Positions 1 through 6,254 of a stretch of 6,909 nt of DNA are shown piece after piece. Under the pieces are notes generated by a model. The model had not been told where the DNA came from, did not search any database, and was given only the letters and a program-made list of their open reading frames with translations. Made by a program: the position numbers and the translations under genes. The DNA is from Candidatus Sumerlaeota bacterium (GTDB lineage: Bacteria; Sumerlaeota; Sumerlaeia; UBA8349): positions 1 through 6,909 of the forward strand of contig DNPO01000079.1 in NCBI GenBank assembly GCA_003501375.1, written 5' to 3'. Each line of letters opens with the position of its first letter. Positions within the stretch are counted from its first letter, which is position 1.

Positions 1-497
1 TGGAAGCAGCCCGCGCAGGTGAACACGGCAAGGGCTTCGCCGTGGTGGCAGAGGAAGTGCGTAATTTGGCGCAACGCTCTGCTTTGGCAGCCCGAGATAC
101 CACGGAGTTGATCAGTTCCAACGTGGAGCAGACGCAAAAAGGTGCGCGCTCCATAACGGATGCCGCCCATGCAATCGAAAAAGTGGCCGATACCATTGTA
201 GGTGTCACCACCAATGCGAATGATGTAAAAATTGCCTCCAGTGAGCAAACGGAGGGAATTCAACAGATCAATACCGCCGTCGCACAAATGGACAAAATCA
301 CGCAACAGGTTGCAGCAAATTCGGAGGAAGCGGCTACCTCTTCAGACGAACTTTCTCAACAAGCGGATCATTTGCAAACTATAGTGGATGATCTGCACGT
401 TTTGTTGTATGGTGGTGCCAATCGGGGGCCTGTCTCTGTCAGCGCGGAGCACTCCACCGCATCGGAATATGACAACGACAGGCCCCGCCTATCGTAA
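1..497 (+). CDS. Methyl-accepting chemotaxis protein, C-terminal part (5' end cut by window edge)
   Basis: This is the C-terminal cytoplasmic part of a chemoreceptor; the reading frame is open from base 3 and the protein begins outside the window. Chemoreceptors form trimers of dimers that control the CheA kinase through CheW. The first visible residues, EAARAGEHGKGFAVVAEEVR then NLAQRSA, are the C-terminal side of the highly conserved hairpin tip that contacts CheA and CheW. A long heptad-type coiled coil rich in Ala, Gln, Ser and Glu follows. It includes a QQVAANSEEAATS stretch that resembles a methylation-helix site of the Glu/Gln-pair type. The coiled coil ends near LHVLLYGG, followed by about 25 polar residues ending RPRLS. 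I see no NWETF-like CheR/CheB tether at the C-terminus. Sensor domain, membrane segments and HAMP would lie upstream, so the ligand is unknown. The family call is certain; the receptor class is not. Confidence 0.95.
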   Translation, partial: EAARAGEHGKGFAVVAEEVRNLAQRSALAARDTTELISSNVEQTQKGARSITDAAHAIEKVADTIVGVTTNANDVKIASSEQTEGIQQINTAVAQMDKITQQVAANSEEAATSSDELSQQADHLQTIVDDLHVLLYGGANRGPVSVSAEHSTASEYDNDRPRLS

Positions 498-504
498 AAA
501 AAGA

Positions 505-555
505 GCGCGGGAATCTCGCCCGTGCTGCTCACTCAAGAATGGCGACCTTTTTTTT
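505..555. terminator. Possible intrinsic terminator: A7 - 7-bp hairpin - T8
   Basis: A hairpin with a 7-bp stem (505-511 GCGCGGG with 519-525 CCCGTGC, one G-U pair) and a 7-nt loop lies just after the chemoreceptor stop codon. Reading leftwards it is followed after two bases by a run of seven T (complement of 496-502), a good intrinsic-terminator form for the minus strand. Reading rightwards the T8 run (548-555) comes only 22 nt after the stem, which is too far for a textbook terminator. It may still end chemoreceptor transcription or work in both directions. No minus-strand gene is seen that would need it. Confidence 0.35.
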
Positions 556-586
556 GATTCAATCAGCCGAGAAACAAGAACAGAGC

Positions 587-3481
587 ATGGACGCTCGTGA
601 TAACACCTCTCCTCCCCCCCTGATTGTCGTGGTCAATGACGATCCCATGCAACTCCGCTTCTTGGCGAGTGTGCTGGAAAGAGGCGGATTTCGCGTGCAG
701 CCGTTCCGCTCCGCGGAGGATGCCCTGCATGTCATGAGTGCTACGTCACTGCCCGATGCAATCGTGACCGATCTCCACATGCCAGGGATTGACGGTTGGC
801 GATTTTGCCGCCTCTTGCGTTCTTCGGAATATCCAGAATTTAACAAGGTACCTGTGCTTGTTATTTCCGCCACCTATTCCGGAGAGGATGCCCGGGAAAT
901 TACAACAAAACTGGGAGCGGATGTTTTTTTACCTGCGCCCACCAAGGCAAAAACACTGCTGGAAAATATCCATGCCCTACTAAAGGGGAATTCACTACAC
1001 CCGCCAACAAAAGTATTGGTGGTGGAAGACTCGCGCACAGTAGCGGAAATTTTGCGGAAAACGTTTGAAAAACGCGGGTACGAGATTCGGATTGTAGAAA
1101 CGGGTGCAGCAGCACGTCCTCTTTTTCACGAGATGAATCCTGAAATCATTATTCTGGATTACCACTTGCCGGACACTATGGGCGATGCCTTGTTAGTGGA
1201 GTGGAGGCAGTGCGCCCCTACCTCGGTGTTCGTCATGATGACCAACGATCCCGATTCGCACCTTGCCTTGGACTTTATGCGCAAGGGAGCCAGCGCCTAT
1301 ATCGCCAAACCTTTTGATCCGGAATATATCGTCAGCCTGTGCGAAAACGCCCTGCGAGAACGTGCCCTGCTCCACGTGGAAGACCTCTTGGAAGAGCGCA
1401 CGCGCCAATATCGAAAGAGCGAAATGGATATGCGGACGATTCTTGAGAATCTTCCCTACCAATTCTGGTTGAAAGACAAAGATTCCAGATTCATCGTAGT
1501 TAACGACGCCTATGCTAAAAAATGCGGACAACCCAACGCAGAAGCGCTCGTGGGAAAAACGGATGCCAACGTTTGGCCTGCCGATTTAGCCGAACGCTTC
1601 CGAGCAACGGACGAGGAAGTGATGCAGACGCGTAGCCGCAAGGTGGTGGAAGAAATGCGGTCGCAAAATGGCCACCCCACTTATGTAGAAACCTTTACCA
1701 TGGCCTTGGTTGATGACCAGGGCAACGTAACCGGAACCACCGGCTACTCACAAGACATTACAGAACGCGTGTTGGCGCGTGAAGCGATTCAAGTGGACGA
1801 GGCACGCTTAGAGGCCCTGCTGCATCTGAACCAGATGACCGACAAACCTGTTCAGGCCATCATGGAATTTGCCCTGGAAGAAGGGGTGCGCCTAACCGGA
1901 AGCAAAATGGGATATTTTGGCTTTGTGAATGAAGCCGAAAAAATACTGACAATGTATTTTTGGTCCGGTGTTGCGGGACACAAAGGGCCGGTACAACTCA
2001 CATTTGATGAATGCGGACAACTCGGCAAGTCGGTGAGTCAACGCGACCCCCTGCTGGTGAACAACTGCGCTCCAGGCGATATTTACCATGTTTGCCTTCC
2101 GCCCGACCACCTCCAATTAACGCGTTATATGAACGTGCCTATTTTTGAAGGTGAAACAGTGGTACTGACTGCGGGTGCCGGTAACAAGGAAACCGACTAT
2201 AATGAAAGCGATGTCCGCCAACTCACGCTGCTAATGCAAGGCATGTGGGCACTGCTGGAACACCGGAAGTCACAGGAAACGTTGCTGCGAACAGAGCAGG
2301 AGCGGCGGATTATTGAAAACCGTATGCAGCATGTGCAAAAGTTGGAAAGTCTGGGCGTGTTGGCAGGCGGCATCGCGCACGATTTCAATAACATTCTCTC
2401 GGCAATTCTGGGGTATTCCGATCTCGCGCTCAGGGAATTGCCACCCGATGCCCCGGTACGCGTCCACTTGAGCGAGGTGGAAAAAGCCTCCCGTCGCGCA
2501 GCGGATTTGTGTAACCAAATGCTGGCCTATTCCGGAAAGGGGCACTTCTGCATTGAATCGCTTCAGATGAATGATTTGATTCAAGAAATGGGCCATTTGC
2601 TTGGCTTGTTCGTGAACAAGCAGACGCAGATCAATTACCTGCTGAGCGAAGACCTGCCCCTGGTAGAAGTAGACCGGAACCAAATGCGGCAAATGATCAC
2701 TAATCTGGTTGCCAATGCTGCGGAAGCCATCGGGGAAAAAGATGGCATCCTTTCCATTTCGACTGGTTATCGGTATTGCAACGCACCTTTCTTGCATGAA
2801 TGCCTATTTGGTGAGGAATTACCAGCGGGTGGCTATGTTTTTTTGGAAGTGTCCGACAATGGATGCGGCATGGACGCCGAAACGCAAAAACGAATTTTTG
2901 AACCCTTCTTCACCACAAAATTTCCCGGACGCGGACTGGGTCTGCCCGCACTGATGGGCATTGTCCGCGGACATAAAGGCGCGGTGAAAATCACCAGCGC
3001 GCCCAACCGGGGATCTGTTTTCTGCATCTATTTCCCCATGGCGAGTGAATTGGCGGAACCACCTCGCGTGAAAAAAGCGGCACCGACACACAAAAAACTG
3101 AACTGGAAGCCGTCGGGACTCATTCTTGTTGCTGACGATGAAGAATGCGTGCGCGGCATTGTGAATGTCATGTTGCGCAAAATGGGATTTGATGTGATAT
3201 TAACCCGAGATGGTCAGGAAGCGGTTGAGGCTTTTGTCCAACATGCAAATACGATAGAATTGGTCTTGCTGGATTTGACTATGCCAATTCTGGGTGGCGC
3301 AGAAGTATTCGAAAAAATCCGCAACATACGTCCAGATACGCGGGTCGTACTGTCTAGCGGATTCAGCGAACGGGATATTTCGGAGCAGTTTCGTGAAAAG
3401 GGCTTGACCGGCTTCATTCAAAAGCCGTTTACCTACGATGCTTTGCAGGAAACCTTGCACGCTGCGTTAACCTCGGCGTAA
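587..3481 (+). CDS. Soluble hybrid histidine kinase, REC-REC-PAS-GAF-HisKA-HATPase-REC
   Basis: This multi-domain phosphorelay kinase autophosphorylates a His and passes phosphate to Asp residues. From ATG 587 (964 aa), domains are: REC1 about 12-133 (D18, D19, acceptor D62, S94, but Ala117 where the invariant Lys is expected). REC2 is 141-259 (E147, D148, D191, T219, K241, complete). PAS with PAC end is 278-394. A GAF-type domain spans 405-562. HisKA has H598 in GGIAHDFNNIL. The HATPase domain has its N box at N706/N710, DNGCG at 757-761, FEPFF at 771-775 and GRGLGL at 781-786. REC3 is 844-959 (D850, D851, D896, S923, K946). No membrane segment or signal peptide is visible, so it is cytoplasmic. 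An in-frame ATG at 539 would add 16 residues, but that stretch crosses a T8 run beside a hairpin and neither start has a good Shine-Dalgarno, so 587 is preferred without certainty. No Hpt domain is seen. The signal is unknown. Confidence 0.95.
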   Translation: MDARDNTSPPPLIVVVNDDPMQLRFLASVLERGGFRVQPFRSAEDALHVMSATSLPDAIVTDLHMPGIDGWRFCRLLRSSEYPEFNKVPVLVISATYSGEDAREITTKLGADVFLPAPTKAKTLLENIHALLKGNSLHPPTKVLVVEDSRTVAEILRKTFEKRGYEIRIVETGAAARPLFHEMNPEIIILDYHLPDTMGDALLVEWRQCAPTSVFVMMTNDPDSHLALDFMRKGASAYIAKPFDPEYIVSLCENALRERALLHVEDLLEERTRQYRKSEMDMRTILENLPYQFWLKDKDSRFIVVNDAYAKKCGQPNAEALVGKTDANVWPADLAERFRATDEEVMQTRSRKVVEEMRSQNGHPTYVETFTMALVDDQGNVTGTTGYSQDITERVLAREAIQVDEARLEALLHLNQMTDKPVQAIMEFALEEGVRLTGSKMGYFGFVNEAEKILTMYFWSGVAGHKGPVQLTFDECGQLGKSVSQRDPLLVNNCAPGDIYHVCLPPDHLQLTRYMNVPIFEGETVVLTAGAGNKETDYNESDVRQLTLLMQGMWALLEHRKSQETLLRTEQERRIIENRMQHVQKLESLGVLAGGIAHDFNNILSAILGYSDLALRELPPDAPVRVHLSEVEKASRRAADLCNQMLAYSGKGHFCIESLQMNDLIQEMGHLLGLFVNKQTQINYLLSEDLPLVEVDRNQMRQMITNLVANAAEAIGEKDGILSISTGYRYCNAPFLHECLFGEELPAGGYVFLEVSDNGCGMDAETQKRIFEPFFTTKFPGRGLGLPALMGIVRGHKGAVKITSAPNRGSVFCIYFPMASELAEPPRVKKAAPTHKKLNWKPSGLILVADDEECVRGIVNVMLRKMGFDVILTRDGQEAVEAFVQHANTIELVLLDLTMPILGGAEVFEKIRNIRPDTRVVLSSGFSERDISEQFREKGLTGFIQKPFTYDALQETLHAALTSA

Positions 3482-3516
3482 TCAAAACAAAAAATCAATA
3501 CCTGACTCCCATGTTT

Positions 3517-3543
3517 TTCTGTGTGTTCCGTGCCTTCCGTGGT
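3517..3543. repeat. Three tandem 9-nt units (TTCYGTGNN), possible dispersed intergenic repeat
   Basis: The gap between the hybrid kinase and the phosphatase gene holds three head-to-tail 9-nt units at 3517, 3526 and 3535: TTCTGTGTG, TTCCGTGCC and TTCCGTGGT. They share TTC-C/T-GTG at a strict 9-nt spacing. From memory, similar phrases of the type TCTGTGT-TCCGTG-TCCGTGG recur between genes in several environmental bacterial genomes; I could not check this. Function is unknown. The arrangement itself is directly visible. Confidence 0.6.
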
Positions 3544-3620
3544 AAAGTGTTTTGGGGTAAAATTACCGAGGGCTGCTTTTTTTAATCAGTACCCACATCA
3601 CTTGACGTCGGACATTTTTT

Positions 3621-5057
3621 ATGGGGTATATCTCCACAATTCTCGGTCTCCTTTGTGCGGGCCTTGCCGTACTGGTCTTCCTGTATCGGCACCGCTGGTG
3701 CATTTTGCAGGAACGACAGATTGAGTTCCGGCGCCAAAGTGATGCAGTGACAGACATGTTAAACGTGGTGGGGATGAAGATTAACACGGCGTTGGATTTG
3801 GACGGCGCACTGGACACCATTACGGAATTTGTCGTGAAAACCACGCAGTCGGAAGCAGGCGCTGTTTTTCTGTTAGACAACGCAGGAAAAACTCTTCAGG
3901 CACATGCGGTTGTCGGCCTCTTTCCCCCCATGCGCAACACCCCGGATTATGTGGTGGATGACCGGAGACGCCTGGTAGAAAAGGTCAAGCACGACCACTT
4001 GGAAATGGGCGAAGGGCTGATTGGCTTTGTGGCAAAAACCGGGGAGTCTCTGCTGATTTCCAACGCACTCTCCGACCCACGCATTCCGCAAACCCCGGCG
4101 GATTTTTTACAAATTCAAAGCATCATGGTCGCTCCCCTGCGCACCCGACAACGCATCATTGGCGTGTTAGCGCTCGTGAACAAAAAACACGGGGGAAAGT
4201 TTAACGAGCAGGATTTGTACCTGCTGGAACAATTGTCCACCCAGGCGTCGCTTACTGTCGATATTGTCCGCCTGTATCAACTCCAGGCAGGCCAGCGACG
4301 CATTGAACAGGAACTGCAAATTGCCAAGGAATTCCAGCAAATGTTGTTGCCGCACGAACTCCCGCATCTGGAGGGATGGGACATTGCTGCCTTCAGCAAG
4401 CCCGCATTGGAGGTCGGGGGCGATTATTACGATATTTTTTGGGTGGAACCGGGCGCACTGCTGGGAATTACCATTGTAGACGTGGCAGGCAAGGGAATTC
4501 GCGGAGCACTCGTTATGGCCATTTTCCGCAGCCTGTTGAAAGCCGAAGCGGCCGGACGCAACTCGCCCAAAGAAGTGCTGACCCGGGTCAACACGCGTAT
4601 TCTGGAAGATACGCAAAACAAGGTTTTTGTTACAGCGATTTATGCGATCCTGGACGTGCGCACCCTCACCATGAAGGTGGCGCGAGCCGGGCATGAACCG
4701 CTCCTCATCTGCAATGCGAAAAATCCTGAGGCACGCGTCTGCCAACCGGGCGGAATTGCCATCGGATTGGTAGACAGCGCCATGTTTGGCGTTTTGGAAG
4801 AATGCGAAGTGCCGTTGGAAAAGGGCGATACGATTGTGCTGTACACCGACGGCGTTATTGAAGCGTCGGATCGCGAGGGCAATGTCTTTGGCGCGGAACG
4901 CTTCAGCGCCAATTTGCAAAAACGACTGGATCGAAGCGCCGAAGAATTGGTACATGCCGTTATGGATGACATTTCGGTCTATGCAGCCACGATGCCCCAG
5001 CAAGACGACATTACCCTTATCGCTTTAAAGTATCAGGACACGGAAAGGAACCCATAA
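3621..5057 (+). CDS. Membrane-anchored GAF-PP2C serine phosphatase (RsbU/SpoIIE type)
   Basis: This is a PPM/PP2C-type Ser/Thr phosphatase of the SpoIIE/RsbU group, which normally dephosphorylates an STAS anti-anti-sigma-factor protein. It has 478 aa. One N-terminal hydrophobic helix (about 4-22) is followed by RHR, so the catalytic part should face the cytoplasm. A GAF sensor domain covers about 46-215 and contains a short charged insertion near 101-125. A helical linker of the usual RsbU form, EQELQIAKEFQQMLLP, spans 229-244. The phosphatase domain follows with its metal-binding and core motifs: GGDYYD (266-271), DVAGKG (287-292), FVTAIY (336-341), AGHEP (356-360), YTDG with D410, and QDDIT with D462 and D463. 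All expected metal-binding acidic residues appear present. ATG 3621 is chosen because it gives the membrane helix, although no Shine-Dalgarno is evident. The STAS gene starts at the next base after its stop, which points to that protein as substrate. Confidence 0.95.
   Translation: MGYISTILGLLCAGLAVLVFLYRHRWCILQERQIEFRRQSDAVTDMLNVVGMKINTALDLDGALDTITEFVVKTTQSEAGAVFLLDNAGKTLQAHAVVGLFPPMRNTPDYVVDDRRRLVEKVKHDHLEMGEGLIGFVAKTGESLLISNALSDPRIPQTPADFLQIQSIMVAPLRTRQRIIGVLALVNKKHGGKFNEQDLYLLEQLSTQASLTVDIVRLYQLQAGQRRIEQELQIAKEFQQMLLPHELPHLEGWDIAAFSKPALEVGGDYYDIFWVEPGALLGITIVDVAGKGIRGALVMAIFRSLLKAEAAGRNSPKEVLTRVNTRILEDTQNKVFVTAIYAILDVRTLTMKVARAGHEPLLICNAKNPEARVCQPGGIAIGLVDSAMFGVLEECEVPLEKGDTIVLYTDGVIEASDREGNVFGAERFSANLQKRLDRSAEELVHAVMDDISVYAATMPQQDDITLIALKYQDTERNP
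5045..5050 (+). promoter_or_regulatory. Ribosome binding site for the STAS gene
   Basis: AAGGAA lies inside the last codons of the phosphatase gene, 7 nt before the GTG at 5058. It is the clearest Shine-Dalgarno in the window and decides the GTG start, which directly abuts the phosphatase TAA stop. Translational coupling of the two genes is therefore likely. Confidence 0.65.
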
Positions 5058-5432
5058 GTGACGTCCGACCTTCGCCCCAAACCATTTTCCCTAACAGTAA
5101 CTCCCTGCGAGAAAAACCCGGATGTAGCCCTGGTACAGGTCTCTGGGTATCTCGACGCGCATACGGTTGGAGAATTTGAAAGCGTTCTCATTGATGACAC
5201 CAAGTTGTTTTTCCGGTGCTACATCGTCGATGCCACGGGATTGTATTTCATCTCCAGCGCCGGCATTTCCACCTTGGTGCGACTAGTGCAGTTAGCGCGC
5301 AGCCGCCGTGGCGAAGTGGCGCTTTTACGCCCCGGAGAACAAGTACGCTCGTTGATGGATTTGCTTTCCCTGAACGATCTTTTTCACTTAGTGGAAACCC
5401 GGGAAGAAGCCATTTCTCTTTTTTTGACGTAA
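5058..5432 (+). CDS. STAS-domain protein, anti-anti-sigma factor type (RsbV/SpoIIAA-like)
   Basis: This 124-aa single-domain STAS protein is of the kind that, in its unphosphorylated state, binds a serine kinase/anti-sigma factor and frees that kinase's target. Visible hallmarks are a strand ending VSGYLDAHTVGEFE (about 28-41), then YIVDATGLYFISSAGISTL (55-73), which carries the regulatory serine loop. Ser66 or Ser67 in SSAGI is the likely phosphorylation site. The C-terminal part (84-110) follows the usual GEVALLRPGEQVRSLMDLL pattern. It starts at GTG immediately after the stop of the PP2C gene and has a good Shine-Dalgarno at 5045-5050, so the two are almost certainly one operon and a phosphatase-substrate pair. 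The matching RsbW-type kinase is absent from this window. The downstream target could be a sigma factor or another output such as a c-di-GMP enzyme; the sequence does not say. It is close to the normal family length, with no sign of damage. Confidence 0.93.
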   Translation: MTSDLRPKPFSLTVTPCEKNPDVALVQVSGYLDAHTVGEFESVLIDDTKLFFRCYIVDATGLYFISSAGISTLVRLVQLARSRRGEVALLRPGEQVRSLMDLLSLNDLFHLVETREEAISLFLT

Positions 5433-5537
5433 GCGTCTACGTAAGTTTAAAGATTTGGCACCGCAGCACAAAACAGAATAACGCTTGCAAAAACGGGAAA
5501 ACTCTGGCGTAATCGAACTCGGGAGTCTTTGTTTTTA

Positions 5538-5585
5538 CGGACTTTCCAAACGTTCGGAGTTCCTTCCGATATGCACTTCCTTCCG
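5538..5585. repeat. 17-nt-spaced direct repeat upstream of hisH
   Basis: TTCCTTCCG occurs twice, at 5560-5568 and 5577-5585, exactly 17 nt apart, just before the hisH start codon. A weaker related copy (CGGACTTTCC at 5538) sits one more 17-nt step upstream of CGGAGTTCCT (5555). The first copy also forms a short inverted repeat, TCGGA (5554-5558) with TCCGA (5565-5569). This could be a regulator binding site or part of the leader of the his mRNA, or chance. No convincing sigma-70 promoter, T-box or attenuator peptide was recognised in the 166-nt gap 5433-5598. Confidence 0.4.
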
Positions 5586-5598
5586 GCGAAATTGAATC

Positions 5599-6213
5599 AT
5601 GCTCACTATTGTCGATTATAACGCAGGCAACCTCCGCAGTGTCAAACGCGCCTGTGATGCTGTCGGTATTTCCGCCACCATCACCCAAGACCCAGATGCC
5701 GTTCGTAACGCGGAACGTATTATTTTCCCAGGCGTTGGGGCTGCTCCCAGCGCAATGGAAACGCTTAAAAAAAACGGCCTTGATCAAGCGCTTAAAGATG
5801 CTTTTACCGCCGGGACGCCCATTCTGGGCATCTGTCTCGGTACACAGATCATATTGGAAAATTCGGAAGAAGGAAATGTGAAAACGCTTGGATTGGTGCC
5901 AGGCGCAACCATTCGTTTTCCCGCCAGTACCGAATACAAAGTTCCCCATATTGGCTGGAATGGCGTGAGGCCCACTCAATCCCATCCGCTGCTGCACGGG
6001 TTGGAAAGCGGCGATGCTTTTTACTTCGTCCATTCGTACTACCCCAACCCCAGCAACCCAGAAAATATTTTTGCCGTCGCTGACCACGGAATTGAGTTCT
6101 GCTGCGCTATCGGGCACAAAAATTTGTTTGGTACGCAATTCCACCCGGAAAAAAGCGGGCGGTTTGGACTCAACATTCTCTCCCGCTTCGCTCAATGGAA
6201 TGGCTCGCTGTAA
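5599..6213 (+). CDS. hisH: Imidazole glycerol phosphate synthase subunit HisH (glutamine amidotransferase)
   Basis: HisH hydrolyses glutamine and channels the ammonia to HisF, which uses it on PRFAR to make imidazole glycerol phosphate and AICAR in histidine biosynthesis. It is a 204-aa class I glutamine amidotransferase, the normal length. The start MLTIVDYNAGNLRSV is canonical for the family and fixes ATG 5599, although no clear Shine-Dalgarno precedes it. The oxyanion strand PGVGA is at 44-48. The nucleophile is Cys79 in GICLGTQ, where many HisH have GMQ. The catalytic His182 and Glu184 are in QFHPEKSG. The intermediate motifs VPHIGWN and FYFVHSYY are in place. hisF starts 41 nt downstream and encodes the partner subunit. 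No frameshift or truncation is seen. Confidence 0.97.
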   Translation: MLTIVDYNAGNLRSVKRACDAVGISATITQDPDAVRNAERIIFPGVGAAPSAMETLKKNGLDQALKDAFTAGTPILGICLGTQIILENSEEGNVKTLGLVPGATIRFPASTEYKVPHIGWNGVRPTQSHPLLHGLESGDAFYFVHSYYPNPSNPENIFAVADHGIEFCCAIGHKNLFGTQFHPEKSGRFGLNILSRFAQWNGSL

Positions 6214-6240
6214 TAGTCCACTGCGTCCATCACAAAACTT

Positions 6241-6245
6241 AGGAA
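6241..6245 (+). promoter_or_regulatory. Ribosome binding site for hisF
   Basis: AGGAA lies 9 nt before the hisF ATG at 6255, within the 41-nt gap after the hisH stop. Spacing is slightly long but acceptable, and it supports independent translation of hisF on a shared mRNA. Confidence 0.5.
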
Positions 6246-6254
6246 TTCTCCCCC

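Noticed and set aside
3556..3583. GGTAA-AA-TTACC inverted repeat followed by T7 as a terminator for the hybrid kinase gene
   Set aside because: The stem is AT-rich with a loop too small unless shortened to 4 bp, and the T run begins 9 nt after it. It is too weak to call.
3602..3632. TTGACG ... TATATC as a promoter at the phosphatase gene
   Set aside because: The spacer is 19 nt and the -10 would lie inside the coding sequence after the ATG that gives the membrane helix, so it could not drive the full gene.
4167..5003. Long minus-strand open frame (278 codons) opposite the phosphatase gene
   Set aside because: It lies wholly antisense to a clear PP2C-domain gene, and its translation shows no recognisable domain. 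It is a codon-bias shadow.
5485..5515. TTGCAA ... TAATCG as a sigma-70 promoter for hisH
   Set aside because: The 19-nt spacing and poor match at both boxes make it no better than chance.
5437..6195. Minus-strand open frame (252 codons) opposite hisH
   Set aside because: hisH on the + strand has all catalytic motifs, and the antisense translation resembles nothing and has no supporting start site.
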